From Aselliscus stoliczkanus (taxonomy: Eukaryota; Chordata; Mammalia; Chiroptera; Hipposideridae), in NCBI GenBank assembly GCA_033961575.1, contig CM066732.1, forward strand, positions 83,321,687-83,385,686: a stretch of DNA of 64,000 nt. Direction: 5' to 3'. Position 1 is the stretch's first letter, and every line of letters begins with the position of its first letter. The notes beneath the pieces were generated by a model that saw only the letters and a program-made list of their open reading frames with translations, was not told where the DNA came from and searched no databases. Shown in pieces: positions 24,285 through 38,275 of the stretch. The position numbers and the translations under genes are program-made.

Positions 24285-24680
24285 GGTCAGGAATTTGAGA
24301 TTCTTCTGGGTTGGACTCAGCTGATATTGGCTGGTATTATTCAAGAGAACCAGCTCAGTGCAGCGAGGTGACTGCTGATTTGGACTATGGTCACTCGCAT
24401 GTCTAGCTGTGTACTGATCTAGGAGAGCCTACGCTGAGATGACTGGGGAAACTCAGCTCTGTTACATGTATCTCATCCTCTAACTAGCTAGTGCAGCTGT
24501 ATTTTCATGGAGAGGACCAAGAGAGAAACTCAACAGAAACACACACAGTCTTTTGAGACCTATGTTCAAAGCTGAGACACCATCACTTGCACTATATTTT
24601 GCTGGCCAAAAAACTCCAAGAGCATCTTAGATCCAAGGGATGGGAAAATAGACCATGTATTTTTAGTAAGAATTATAAAA
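24285..24680 (+). mobile_element. Unclassified old repeat, copy 1
   Basis: Contains 'gagatgactggggaaactca', 'tacatgtatctcatcctcta' and 'gccaaaaaactccaagagca'. It resembles a common mammalian interspersed repeat, and the region 61195-61660 appears to be a second copy. I do not recall the family name. Confidence 0.4.
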
Positions 24681-25774
24681 TCACATATCAAAGAGTGTGG
24701 ATACAGGGTGGGGTGGAGTATCTAGGCCATTAAAACCATCGGTCTATTGCACATGGTGATGTTTATCACCTTCCTGTTAAATTCATGCTGGCTAGTACAC
24801 AAAGGTTGTTAGTATGTTGCTGGTATCTAGGCATAGCTGTGGATAATAGTGTAGTTATCAAGGTGTTGTCCTTCATTCTGCTTCTCTTCTGGAAGCAATT
24901 CCCATCAATTCCAAATTAATAAAAATCATGGTGCTTGGAACATAGTTATTGATTTCCCTAACACACTTTTGCTCGTATCTATCAATCCTAAAAGTTTGCC
25001 TTCACTTGGCAGAGCTGATTAATACCATTATTGTGCTACCCAGGGAGAAGTCAACTCTATAATGGGATTTGTGATACAATTTAATTTATGGAGACCTTGA
25101 CCATTCCACCACATCCTACTAATATATATGATACAAGTTTACTGTAATAATGATGCTAATGCTGATAGTCCCTGCAGGACAAAAAATTGAAAGCCTGCTC
25201 ATCGGTCTTGGTAAATTATATGTGTAGAAAATGATGAAAGCTAAGTCTGACAGCCCAGAGTGCTGACACCTTGCTAGCTGATTGTGGTTCCTTGGATTTA
25301 GTTTGGAGTATTCTCTTCAAAATTTAGGGATAAGTTGCATAAATTAAATGTCATCTGACATATTCACAAAGTTAGTCATGCTTAGCAGCATGTTGTTTTC
25401 AAATAGAAGTAGTATTTTGTAAGTTAAAATGCCTAAAGCTACAAATAACAGGATATCTTAATTCAACTTGGCTTGAACAGTAATGAAATTTATTATTTCA
25501 TATGGAACGCTTACAGATGTAGAGGGCTCCATGGTGGGGTGCTAACTGTGCTTCTCTTAACTTCGCCTCCCCCTTGTACCATTAACTTCAGGCTATAGCT
25601 TGATAGATATGGCAGTGTTTGTTCTATGTCAAAGACAGACACAGTATAATTCAGAGATATAAAAAGCAGATGATTTTCTCTGTTATTTCCTTCTCAAGGG
25701 AAAGAGAATATTTCCCAGGAGGCTTCAGGTGCTTTTGTGAAATGGATTACAAGCCCCAGCTTCTTTATACAGAA
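24681..25774. other. Unique or unclassified sequence
   Basis: No gene seen. 25435-25640 may belong to the unnamed old repeat noted at 21661-22330. Confidence 0.4.
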
Positions 25775-25875
25775 ATTCCAGGCAGTGATGATTGAGTACC
25801 TATTGCAGGACATCAACCAAGACAGGCATAGCCTTGCTCTCAGGGAACTTACGATCTGCTTATTCCACACTAGGA
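25775..25875 (-). mobile_element. L2 fragment, antisense
   Basis: 'gattgagtacctattgcagg', then 'ccttgctctcagggaactta', follows the reversed L2 3' end layout. Confidence 0.5.
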
Positions 25876-26322
25876 ACCAAGTACACATACCATCCTCTGA
25901 GAATTTTATTTACTTTAGCTTGTTGGGTGGTTTTTATTTTTCACTATTTAGTTATAGTGGAAAAGCCTTATTAGGAAAAAAAAAAAAAGTTCAACTCATT
26001 ACTGGATAGAGTCTCTTAACCCAGGAAAGAGTCTCTTTCCCTCAATCACATAGGGAAGTTGTTTCTAGTAACAAAGAAGAATAAGGAATGCTTGGGTCAG
26101 TAACCAACAGTCTGTTGTAGGTATGTATAGGGCTGAGTCCAAACAGGTAATAAAGACCCATATCACATTACCAGAAAATTTGCTTACCTACCCAATTACA
26201 ATTTCACCTAAAACTTCTTCAGAGGATTCTTATTTTAGTTCAGATGATTTTCTGATTTCTTTATGTAATAGCTGACACTAGTTCTTAAGAAGACTTAAAG
26301 TATTTCAACCCATCATATTGGG

Positions 26323-26684
26323 CATCTTAGTTCAGGCTGCAATAGCAAAGTGCCATAGACTGAGAGGTTTATAAACAGCAAACATTTCTTTCTTACAGTT
26401 CTAGGGGTCGGAAGTCCCAGATCAGAGGGCCTGACTGGTCAGGTCCTGGTGAGAGTTCTCTTCTGGGTTGCAGACTGCCTTTATTTTCTTGTATCCTCAC
26501 ATGGTAGAGGGAGAGTAAGAATGCTCTCTGAGGCCCTTTTTATCAGGGCACTAATCCCATTCACGAGGGCTTCACTCTCATGACCCAATTACCTCCAAAA
26601 GACCCCACCTCCTAATACTATCAGACAGGGCATTAGGATTACAACATATGAATTCTGTGGGACATAAACATTCAATGCATAACA
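26323..26684 (-). mobile_element. MaLR-type LTR (MLT/MST), antisense
   Basis: 'caggctgcaatagcaaagtg', 'ccatagactgagaggtttat', 'cagttctaggggtcggaagt' and 'agggcactaatcccattcac' match a reversed MaLR LTR. Flanked by a 6-bp duplication, ATTGGG, at 26317-26322 and 26684-26689 (one base shared with the LTR end). It is an old non-coding LTR with no internal sequence. Confidence 0.75.
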
Positions 26685-26869
26685 TTGGGGTATACCTGAA
26701 TTATGGTACAGAAGGGAAGTAGTCATCTTAAACAAAACCATAGACAATATTTCTATGGTTTTATATCTAGAACATATTATATAAATCCATCCTCTAAGTT
26801 CTAGACTTGTACATCCAGCAGCATACATTTAGTTCATATATGTCTTAAACTTTCCTTAAATTTGTCATG

Positions 26870-27280
26870 TCCAAAACTAAACTCATAATCTCTACTTCAT
26901 CTGCATACTCACTATCCTAATGCCAAGCATCACTTAAGATCCCAAAGTTTTAATTTCCAAAGGAATAATTCTTATCTCCTTCTGCATGTATGCCACATTT
27001 TGCAATCAACCCTTCATCTACACTTCCAATATTGTCCTCCACCCACTGTAACACATCACCTTGTTTCTGGAATTTCCCAGGGTTCACATCTCTTCTTGCT
27101 CTATTTCCAGAGTGATCTTTGAAAAACATAAATACTATAGTCATGTCACTCCCCTGTTTGAAACACTTTGGTGAGTTCCTTTTGTTTCAAAGATCAAGAC
27201 TAAATATCCTTAACATGCCTATAAGGCTCTGCATGGTCTTACTCCATTTAAATTTCCACCTTCATCTCACACCACTTTTT
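26870..27280 (+). mobile_element. L2 LINE fragment, sense
   Basis: 'agtcatgtcactcccctgtt', 'gatcaagactaaatatcctt' and 'ataaggctctgcatggtctt' are L2 late-ORF2/3' motifs. Diverged and frame-broken. Confidence 0.65.
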
Positions 27281-30200
27281 CCCTCTTTCCTTATCCTCCA
27301 GCCAACTCTTATATCCAACCAGGAGTCCCTTCTGTTGTGGAAGGGACAATAATTTGTCATCAGCAGAATAAAAGTGCATTCTCTGCCCACCTTTCTTTTT
27401 CAGATCATCACATATAGATTTAATTATTATACCCCAAACTGACTCCATGAAGGTATTCTCTCCACAGGGAAAGAAGTGAAGAAATCTATTGGCATTCATG
27501 GGTTTACTGATCTAATATAATTCTCTAATATCTAATTGGTTACTCTTTTAATTTCTTTTTCTTTTATTCCTGTTCATATTATCTCACCATTTTCATCCAT
27601 TTAAGCTCCAGTAATATATTTTAATAGATTTTTGATGGAAATTTTTTCAAAGTATGTTATATTTCCTTTTGTCTCATTGACAATACCATATATTTTCTCC
27701 ATCCTTCCATATTATCAAAATATGCTAAAAATACTATGCTTCATTATAATTCATCAAGGCCTTCAGGAACTAGTAAAGTTCTTAGAGTTATTTTCCTCCA
27801 TTCCAAATGATGCAGAACAGTTTTATTCCTTTTTTTCCTGTGATCTCTTCTTTCAACAGTCATTTCTTATTATTATCAATGAGTGTTTTTTTCTGCTTCT
27901 AATTGGCTGCCAAGTCTTGGCTTCAAGACTTTCTTATAAGTAAAAGCTTGCATTTTACTACTCTTACTTGAGTTGAAAGGTTTAAGTTTATTTTCTGCTT
28001 TCAATCTCTGTTCTGGATAATTAAATTTGTGATAGGATGATCTTCAAATAAATCAAACATAAAATAACATTTTTATTTTATTTTCCAATATGCATCTCTT
28101 TAAGGCTAGAACAACTTCTATGATATATATTTTTATGTATCATGTTTTATATTAAGAAAATCATTATAAACTGTGATTATCTCTGAATAATTTGAATATT
28201 TTTTTCACTTTTGTATACAGTTTAGAATCTAAAAACCATCAAATTCCAACCAAATCAAATGTTCTTAGTGTCCTATTTATGGTACATTTCTCTTTGTAAA
28301 ATGACATTTAGCATAGTATATATTGACGACCTAAAAGAATTAAAATAGTTTTAAAGATGATCACCCAGCGATGTCTTACAATATTACATCTCTCTGTCTC
28401 ATTGTCTTGGTTTTAGAATCCTATGCATTGGGATCTTAAGAGAGAAAAGTATTGGGTTATTGCTATAGGAGTTAAGAAAATGAAGCACAGATGTTCGTAC
28501 GGCTCATTGCTTACTTTTATGGTAGTCCTACAATTTAAGAAGTGTGTGCCTGTGCAAAAGAGGAGAGAAAGGAGCAGTGCGAATTCTGTATAGTTGTTCT
28601 GAGGGAAATGTAGCTGCTCATTATTTAGTATGTTTTACCTTTGCATTGCACCCTGTCCTTCTTACCCTTCCTTCTTTTGTTCTCTTCTTCCTGTAATCCC
28701 CTATCATCACTTTCCTCTCTAACAACTGTTGGCCCTCTCCAAAATGTAAACTAATCCGTGGAGAAATTATAGTTATGCTTGGAGAAAGCAGGAGAAAAAT
28801 GCTTGGCTCTGTCTCCCGATTTCAAGTTCTGCTTATCCCTACAGTGGTTTAATTTCATTTCTAGGATTTGGATCAATAAATGTGTAGGAAACATAGAGCC
28901 AGTTTTCTTAGTTTATTGACCTCCTGTTGAAAGCAGACCCGATTTAGCCAACATCTGGACAATATTTGTCAAGGCCAACTGTAACTCAAATCTGGGCTAG
29001 AGAGTGAGTTGGTACATTTGTTAGTTAAGCTATTTGATGGGCTTATAAATAAGATCAAAAAATAAAAATAAAAAAGCCAGCTGCTTTTAGTCCCATTCTT
29101 GGCTTCTTTTCAGCAAGGCTTTGATATTCAGGGTGAGCTGACATACTCACACCATGGTTTCTTTCTTCCTGGTGCCTATAGGAAATTTTGCATCTAGAGG
29201 ATACTCTTGAACCCGGGTTTCTCCTACTGACTAAACGACTTCCTGTCTTGGACATTGGCCAACCTTAGCAGCTGCCTTATCTCTCTCAAATGTTAGCCTT
29301 CTATTTACTTACAAGGCCCATTATAGATTGTCACACTCTCAGATTGGCCTGGTAGGGGTGATAAATGGAAGGCCTTCTGGCTGCATTCAGTAACTGGCAT
29401 TTGCTCTGGAGGGCACATGAGAACTGAGGAACAAATTGTTGTAGAGATGAAAACTTGGATTATGAAAGGTCAGCAAAGGGGAGGTTGGGGTTATTGATGT
29501 ATAAGGCAAAGAGCTCTTGGATCTATAAGGTGGTGCCAAGTTCATATCTAGTGTGTGACCTAAGTGGCAGAAAGGGAGGCATTGATTTTTGAATTGGAAG
29601 CTCTTTAAAGGTAATAATATATTCAAATTCCTTATTTGTACAATTGAACTTAAAGGCTTCTCAATGCTATGAGCAGAGGTTGAATAGCATCTGACGCAAG
29701 GGGAAACTTGTCAGCACATTGTTCAATGGATGTATTCTGCCCATTGACTTATTTGTACATTTACACCAAAATCAATATGTGATGAAATGGTTAGAACACC
29801 AACTTCTTGTGGATATAAAGTTAACATCAGCCATAAAGTGAATAATATGATACGTAAAATTCCTTTTGTATTCTTTTGTGGTAACTGATTTAAATTTTTT
29901 TTAAAAAAATGTTATTTATTTTCTACCTCCCTCCTAACTAGTGTATGCGTGTATAAGTTACACATACTTAAAAGGACTTTGGAGTGAATGTTCATGAAAA
30001 TGCCTTTGCCACTATTTTCCCATTGTGGCAACACACCTTGACAAGGAGCCAGATTGCTCACCTTTAGAGCTGAAAGGCGGACAAAGGTTTCTTCTGAAGG
30101 GGAATTGCTGATTTCCCCTTTTAGGCTGGCCAGGACGACCATTTCATCAGAGGTTGCTGAAAAAGGTGGAATTTTTAAAAACTCATTTGCTTTCACTTTC

Positions 30201-31584
30201 AAGTCTTGTAGGTCAAATTTTTAGACTAATGTTTGCAAAGTTAACTGGCTATTAACTCCTTTGATCAGAATCTAATCAAGTGGTTGTAAAACAGAAAACC
30301 ACTGAAGTTCCCCCAGGAAGGATTTGATTATTGAGAAATGCCCTGGTGAATGACCTTTTCTTTACCTTTTCTTCTTGGCCCTCTTAAATAGATACAAGTT
30401 TTTCTTTCAAAGTCTCCACAGTGACTGATTTGATTTTTATCTATTCTAAAAATATTTTTCTCCCTCAGCAGAGGCCTGATTCTCATATTCAAGAAGACTG
30501 CAGAATAAAATGGAATTCATCTATTTCTTTGGGGTTAAGCAGTTTTTGAACAGTGTATGAGCTCCTTACAACATTTTATGAATATGAATACCTTTGTATT
30601 TACTTCTTGAAAAGCAAATGAAAATTTAATGAAAGACTGTGGTTAATAAATCAGTGAAATTTGAAGAAAATTCACATCCCTTTCCCATAATCTAAAGCTA
30701 GAAAAATGTACTATAATACATTACGTGGGTTTCTGAAATATTATTTACCAGTCATTAAAATGCAGACTGGTGGTTTTTAAATTCCTAATTCCATGTTTCT
30801 TCTAGCCACGTTTATTGCTTGTCTAAACTTCTTTTCAAATTGGTAATCTCGATTACACTTCTTTGAATTTAACTGAAGACAAAATAGCTTGCTTTTGGAT
30901 GTCTCCATGTAATTACAATTTAATTTTGTCTGGTTGATATGCTAAAGATAATGGCTTGTATTTTGCAAAATGCGACCTATCTACATGCAATACCACTGCC
31001 AGAGCCTATTTCAGATGCAGGAGCCAACTGTTCTCTCATTCCTGCAGAGTTCAGGCTTTCAGATTTTGGCCACATTTCCATGGTTAGAATGGAATGAAAA
31101 TTTCTGTTCGTTTCTAAAAAACCTCTAGCCTACCAACTTGCTGATGTGCATTGTGGAGAAGGAACAGGCGGCTGCGCCACTCCATTGCCAGCAAAACTGG
31201 AACTGAGGCTGGGGCACACTTGACTTTTCTCCCTTTTCAGCCTATTGTCCTTTAAGAATATTGCCACTGCTCATGTCTAATCATTTCTGTAAACAGGGAT
31301 TTGGGAGGGCAGTCATTTGACCACCCCTAAGAAATGTTCAGCATTACCAAATCCTCTCAGAGGATAAGGTAGTAGTATTCCTGTCTGAAAGTTCAATCTT
31401 TTTCTAACCTGAGATGTTCATGGTCTTTTCTGATTGTTGTCATTCATTGTTAATCTCATATGGCTTTTTGGTTCCTACCAGGATTATTCTTGCCCTTGGA
31501 GCAGATAGGCATTGCATATAGGTCTAGAAAATGATTGTTCCTTTTGGACGTCAGAGCAGCAGTTTCTGTCAGGCAGTGTGGCAT
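27281..31584. other. Long unique stretch
   Basis: About 4.3 kb with no gene, RNA gene or clear repeat. The short open frames (for example 29912-30202 minus) have no strong support. A TAATTACA-containing AT-rich patch near 30900-30960 could be conserved non-coding sequence, but this cannot be judged from one genome. Confidence 0.45.
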
Positions 31585-31710
31585 TCTGTAGTGCAGTGGT
31601 AAAGGCACTATTTCTCCTGCAAGAGTCAGAAGAGGGGAGTCTCATCCAAGATCTGTCAATTGACGCTGAGGCTTTAGGCAACTGTCTTCGCTTCTGTGAA
31701 TATCATGTTT
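31585..31710 (+). mobile_element. MIR-like fragment, sense
   Basis: 'gtgcagtggtaaaggcacta', then 'gctttaggcaactgtcttcg', fits a diverged MIR order. Confidence 0.45.
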
Positions 31711-33244
31711 CCTTAACTAAATTAATTCCAAACATCACTTCAATAGATTTGCCTGATTGGTTCTGAAGGGATTTAAAAATAATCTTATGCTGACTCATTT
31801 TGGAAATTTCTTATTGATTTGTGTCTTCTCTTTTTTTCCCTCCTTCCCCTTAATATCATCTTGAGGTCATTGCATAATAGGTAGCAACTTGGCAAAGGAA
31901 AGCTTATGAAATCAGTTAATGAGAAAACCAGCAAGCATATTGAAATATGCAAGTGCACCCGTTTGAAAGACGTTACCATCTTTATGAGAAAGTCCACTGA
32001 CTCATTTAGATTTGTGTGCATAGATAATGCAGAAACAGGATGATCAAAAGGTAAAATGCTTTTCTCGAGATCTGAGTCAAACATTCAGAGAGAGAACCAG
32101 GACTACAGCTTAGTCCAAGGAGTCGGGGACAAATGAAAAATCACTTAAAACACTGATATGAAACAGACAAACAAAGCCACAAACTGGCTAAGACAATGCC
32201 GGAAACTTCAATCTCAAAATCATCCCATCATCCCATGAATTAGGAATTGCTCTAAATTTTATGATTAGTTAAAAGAAATTGATAACTTTGAATAATCAGT
32301 TGAGAGGACTACTTTTTTAGTGGCTTATCCCTCTCTCTCTCCCCACAATCTGTTTATCTTCAATAATGTATGGGATACAATGAAAACATGAAACCTGGTC
32401 TCTTTTCATATATGCCATTTGCAACTTAATATTTTATTTTTTCTATTACTGTTTAATGACTCTACTGCTTTTTCATCATTAATTTTGACAGGTGCCAGAA
32501 TGATAAAAGAGCTGAAAATATGACCTATGCAATAATTGTTTTAGTCACTAGTTTGACAAACAATATAATAAAAACCATGATTTAAAATTCAGCATGGAAC
32601 TCATGAGACATGTTATCAAGTGCTGTATCAAATGCTTGAACATGTTTTTAATTGGCAAAACTTTAATGCCATTAAGAGTTTTGCATATGCTTCAACTAGC
32701 TTTTGTGCAGTTGAGAAAAAAATATCAATACCCATCTGTCACTCTGAGTGGAGCACATATGGTAACAGAAGACCTTAAAATACATCAGATGTGGTTTCTG
32801 TTATCCAATCCACTTCAGCTCCAAATGGAGTTCAGCCACCTTGATATAGCTTTGGCTATCAGAAGTTGAATTTTGCCAATTAAAGTTGTTGTTTCGCATA
32901 ACTATGATAATTTTGCCTGTATTCCTCTGCTATGTTATTAATAGTCATAAGTAAGAATTCTGAGCTTTCATAAATCCCTCTATTCTGATTTGGATTTCTG
33001 TCATACTGAAGGCAATGGCTTTGCTTTCAAGCAGACACCCTTCTGGATTGGTTAAGTGATCAGTGTTGGCAGGGATCCTTTGCAGATGCCTTCTATCCTT
33101 TCTGGAACTACCCTGGCTTGACTTTCAGTGTCAAATGAAAGCAGAGCATTGAGTCAATATTCCAGATATTTCAAGCCCAAAATACCAATGTGAGAAAAGG
33201 GAGATTTTTTTTGACCTGGGGAGGGAGTTATATAATCAGGTCTA
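31711..33244. other. Unique AT-rich sequence
   Basis: No gene or recognised repeat. The 91-codon frame at 32594-32869 has no flanking exon signals that I trust. Confidence 0.45.
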
Positions 33245-33360
33245 ATTTATTTATCTAATGTTAACTGAGTGGCTACTCTATGGCAGGCATGCTGTTAGAT
33301 TCCAGGGATGAAAAAATATAGATTCATGGCACCTGCTTTCAAGAACGTGTAAAAACCTAT
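33245..33360 (-). mobile_element. L2 fragment, antisense
   Basis: 'actgagtggctactctatgg', 'caggcatgctgttagattcc' and 'ggcacctgctttcaagaacg' fit the reversed L2 3' end. Confidence 0.6.
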
Positions 33361-35434
33361 TGAAGAGGAGCAGATACACTCACAGTATAGTTCCAATCCC
33401 ACTTATGGAGGTATTAGAGGATGCTCTGGGAACACAATATGAAAAGGACTCTGTGGGAAGGGGGAAAATTTCTACTGTTGCCCCTTTTCTGTTTTTGTGG
33501 CTAGATTAATACTGAAGTTGACAGGAAACCAGATTTAAAAGAGGGAAGAAACACAATGTAATATATGTCCTCAGGAAATCAGAGATGATCATGATATAGT
33601 GCTCAGAGAAATGATCTAACCAACCAGCTTCTTATACTTTTCAGACAAAAACCAACACATTTGAGAAGAATTGACAGGACATTAGAGAGGAATCTAAACA
33701 AAGTTTGGTCTTGGGTAGTAAATTAGTAAAGGAGTAACAAGGTTTGTTTATGTAAGCTTTTGGTCCAGGATTCCTTAACTCTAGTGATAAGGATGTCTCC
33801 AGTTCCCTTGGTGTGAGGAACGCACCATTCACAGGGAAGATTTATTTCCTGCATTCACAGAGACAAGGTAGGGTCATCTTGCCCTTCTGGTATCGACTGC
33901 TGTCAACTTTAATTCAAAGTAATCAATATGCCATTGTCAGATATTTTGGGGCAGCATTCACAATTCTTAGGGGGAAATCAGAGAAAATATTAAAGGGAAG
34001 GAAGAATAGGAAATGACTGTAAGAACTCATGGAGAAATGCTGCTAAAGTCAATAGGAAAAACACATACAAAGACATAAACAGGGGAAAGAATGTGTGAAA
34101 TTTATGGAATGGCGAGTAGTTAATGGGTTGGAAGTGAGGGAACTAAGAAGAAAGATGGGCTTCAAAGAAGACCAAGGATAGATCACAAAAGTTTTCTATT
34201 TCTGCATTTGGAACCATATCGCAAAGGTATTAGGGATCTTTAAAACATCCTTGAGCAGCCAAAGAACATAGTCATGGTTCTACTTTATAAAAAGCACTCT
34301 GATTTGCAACGGCTTAATTGGAAGAAGCTGGGATTAAAGGCAGTGAATTTATTTTCAGGGGACTATGAGGCAGTGGCAATGGGGTGACAGAGTACAGGAT
34401 AAATCAGGAAGAAAATAATTAGATTATGAAATCTACAGGACCCAGGGTTGCCCTGTTTTTCTCTACTGGTTGATTTTATCATATAGTGTTTGACCTTTTC
34501 TTTGTTTGCTGGTTAATATAGAGAAATGAGACATAGAATGGACAAAATGGACATTATGCTTTTTTATACATTCTATAATTTTTGCCAAATTGAACAAGAA
34601 ACACAGAATTTGTAAATGGTATTATATTCTACTTGCACATGAGACAGGACCCAAAAAGGTTCTATTTTTGCAGTTATCTTGTGGCAAATTAAGGATAAAA
34701 CCATCATGATCTTTTCTAAAACATTCTTCATTTAGATAGTTTTGAAGTTCTTTTAAACCTTCTTAATGTTTATTCTCAGTTTTCCTTACTTAGCAAAATG
34801 CTCTATCTCCTAAGGGAGTCAGCCCTAATAAAAGTAGGAAAAGTGAATGATCAACAGTGTTAGTTAGGATAGGGGCTGACCTGCTATAATCAAGACTTAA
34901 CAATGACAATGATTTTCACAGTCCACACATAAGCAGTTCAATCCTGGCTTAGAGACTTGTCAGTATCAGGGACATATTCTCCTCTTTTCTTTGCCAGCCA
35001 TAGAGTATTGCTTGGTCAGCATGATCCAAGATAATTCACTATCACATCCTGATTTCAGACAGTGTGAAGGGCTACAGGATTACACCTTTCTTCCTTTGAA
35101 GGACAGACATCGTTTCCACACCTACCCAAAATATCCCATGGCCAGAACTTAATCGCATGACCACACCAAGAACCAAGATGCAAGGGATGATGGTGAAAGT
35201 GGTCACTTTTTCTCTGGATGTATCTGAGCCCAGCTACAAATTATATAACTTCAGACGAGGAGAATGGCTACTGGGGACAACCAGTAGTTTCTTACACACA
35301 GTACCCCTAACATTTTTGAGTCAACCACTCAAAATGGGCTATACCATACCACAATGTCTCCTTTTTTGCATTTGGCTTTCCTGAGCAACCAGTTCTTTTA
35401 CAGGAACATGAATATTTATTATCCCATAAGTCAC
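33361..35434. other. Unique sequence
   Basis: Nothing recognised. Confidence 0.45.
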
Positions 35435-35600
35435 TGATATCACTTATTCAACGAGGACTTAGGGAACACCTACCTTGTGACAAGTTGTGTCATAGGAGCT
35501 AAAGATGGAAAAGAAAATAAAGCTCAGTCTTTTCCTCATAGAGTTCACATTTCAAAGATGATGACATAGAGAGTAAATCAGTAATTACCATTGACCATAG
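35435..35600 (-). mobile_element. L2 fragment, antisense
   Basis: 'cttattcaacgaggacttag', 'ggaacacctaccttgtgaca' and 'cctcatagagttcacatttc' fit the reversed L2 end. Old. Confidence 0.55.
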
Positions 35601-36159
35601 TAAGTGTTATCCTGTATGGCAGGGGCTGTTCTTAGAGCCTGCCATGTCCCGCAGGGCCACAAAATACTTTGCAGAGATGCTGATTTCTCGCTTTCACAAG
35701 AGGGTGATGTTCCTGTTCCCTTCCTTTCCTCTCAGGATCATAAGGTTAAGCCATGAAGATCTGAGTTCTCTTGCATCAGGCCATTTTAAAAGGTCCTCTC
35801 CCTTCAGGCAGAAAACAGGGGAGTATAGCGCTTTGTTGTGAGGCTTTCATTTGGGTTTCTAGGCTGATTACATGAAATTGAGCCCCTCCCCCCCTTTCCT
35901 GTAGGGACAGGAATAGACTGGGAGTCATAAAAGTTCAGGGACTGACCCTGAGAAAGAAAAAGAGTTTCATGCAGAACTGCTGGAAAGAGGAGACTGGGGG
36001 CGGAGGGTGGGTGGGATGACAGGGACCTGTGTCCCACTCTGATGCCATAGTCTTCGGGGCCCTTCTTAGAGTCTGCAGGGCCTTCTCTTCTCTAGTTCCT
36101 TTTAGCTCTGACTTCCTCTCTGTCACTTCCATCTTTCACTGTACTTTGGCCCCACTGGC

Positions 36160-36545
36160 CTCCCAGGTGTTTAGCCAGCTAGGGTTGCTCCCCTCCAGTG
36201 GTCTTCATGCTTCACTCTGTGTCTCTTCAGAGTGGGCTGCTCTACCCCGATTGACCTGGCTAATCCCTGACTTCCTCCAGGTAGTTACTTCCCTTCCTGT
36301 GAGACCTGCCCATGCTATTCTTTCTAAAAATGTTAACACTGATTCTATGTCATTTTCCCTGCTTCATTACTTCTCCTTAGCTCTGATTATTCTTTACTTG
36401 ATTTCTACTGGAACAGAGAGAAATAGACAATGAGGACAAATAAGTCCCAGGGAAGCAGGGATTGTTGCCTGTTTTATTCAATACTTTATCTTTAGGATAG
36501 TGCCTGGCATATAGCATATGCTCCATAAATACGTGTTAAATGAAT
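36160..36545 (+). mobile_element. L2 LINE 3' end, sense
   Basis: 'gtgcctggcatatagcatat', then 'gctccataaatacgtgttaa', is the L2 3' terminus. Upstream 'gcagggattgttgcctgttt' is the preceding L2 motif. The 134-codon frame at 36029-36433 overlaps this L2 and is not a gene. Confidence 0.75.
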
Positions 36546-37639
36546 TAATAGTGACAAATTCCCTAAGCCCAGCTGAATATATAGTAAGGAGAATCTCCTT
36601 CACTTAAATTGGCCATATGATTCGGGCGACTGAAATCAGTAGAAATTCCTGACTTGGGAATAAGGGACTTCTCTAAACTTTCTGGCAAGTATAAGGCAAT
36701 ACTGTACCTGAGTCACAGATTTTGATTTCTTATAAATGAAGAAGATGTGGCATTTCTTGCACTTGAGTGATCTGAGCAAAGTCTTACAAATTCATCATGA
36801 ATGGGCATAGAGGCCAGCCTGGCTTCATCCTGCTCTTTCATGCCCTGGTGCTGCTATGCCAGGAAGCTTGACTTAAAAGTGGCATTAAAGACTTGCCAAG
36901 GTGCTGGGAGCTGGGAGCAGTGGCAAGTGCATGGGACTAGCACAGGGAACAAAGGGTCAATATTTTAGTACCAACCGTGACTTAGTTGATAGGGTACTGA
37001 AATGACTTCTGTGTGTATTCTTTGTTTATGTGTGATTCCATGTTTATGTGTGATTCTTTGGGTGTGTGTGTGTGCGTGTGCATGTGTGTGTGATTTTAGA
37101 AACATAAGTTGCATACGTGTACAACTGGCAGTGGATTCAACATCTCCGTTATTGACTGTGTCACCACTTCTTACATCCATTCTGTCTTGAGGTGCATGGA
37201 AGTTTCTCCTTGTGCCATTGTCTGACTTTGATGAAGAAATTGGAAGTAAGGACTCTTCTCTCTGCTTTCGACCTCTTCACTCTATATAACCAGTTTCCTT
37301 CTGTGCAGCTCTCTCTAGAGTCACACCATATTACAAAGTGTCATCTAATGAAAGTCGTTGCCTTATATGTTTTTCCTTACCTATTTCTTAGAGGACTCAG
37401 CAGAGATATAAGGAATTGGACAGGTTATGAAGATGAAATTCATTATCCTTTATTTAAAAGAAGCAAAACTTACATTCAGAGACTAATAAACTTTATTTAA
37501 TTTTCTACAGAATTAAAAAGAAAGTTAACTGAAAAATTCATGAAATAGAATATTAAGATTCTCAGTATGTTAAGGGATCAGAAGCACCATTTACTGAATA
37601 TGTATAGGGGTGCCTTCTAGCAATTCAGTAATTGAATGG
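36546..37639. other. Unique sequence with a GT repeat
   Basis: An interrupted (GT)n lies at about 37060-37092. No gene seen. Confidence 0.5.
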
Positions 37640-37800
37640 AGAGATTGATGTTGCTCATCCCATTTTACAGAGATAAGAACCAAGCTTCGGGGACATTAGT
37701 AAATGCCAAGGATACATTGCTAGTAAGTGGTAGAGGCAGGATTTGTTTCTAGATATGTCTGATTCCAATGAAATTTTCTACTCTACAGTGCTGTTTTTCA
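37640..37800 (-). mobile_element. MIR fragment, antisense
   Basis: 'cccattttacagagataaga', then 'attgctagtaagtggtagag' and 'gcaggatttgtttctagata', is reversed MIR. Confidence 0.75.
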
Positions 37801-38079
37801 ACTGTCATTAAAATTCAAAATGTTCTTAAAACTTTAGTACTGTACATTCTGAAGTGAAAGCTCCACATTTCATTTTTAAATAAGGTCATCTTTTCCCTTT
37901 GCCATAAATAATTTTCTTTGATTGCTCTCGTGTTTGGTCTGTATGAATTGCTTTCCTTGTTTTCTCAATGCATGCAGGGATATAAAGTTCCTTGCTGTTC
38001 AAAAATTCAGAGATGAGTTACTTCATTTTTGAAATTCCTACTCTGAGTGAATTTCCAAAGCAAAAACATGTTGTTAGGG

Positions 38080-38275
38080 GCTCAGGCTCTGAATCTGAGT
38101 CTGAATCTTTTCTTCTCTACTTATTGACTGGATAATGGTGGCTACATTACTTAATTATGCTCTGCCTCACTATCTTTATCTATAGAGTAGGGATAATAAT
38201 ATTATCAATAGAAGGATTTGATAGTTAATATGTGCTAATACAATTAAAACACTTTGAAGAGAGTCTAATGCATAA
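38080..38275 (+). mobile_element. MIR fragment, sense
   Basis: 'ggctcaggctctgaatctga', 'ttgactggataatggtggct' and 'tatctatagagtagggataa' follow the MIR order. Confidence 0.7.

Noticed and set aside
36029..36433. The longest open frame in the window (134 codons, plus)
   Set aside because: Its 3' two thirds lie in an L2 fragment, and no exon or promoter signals support it.
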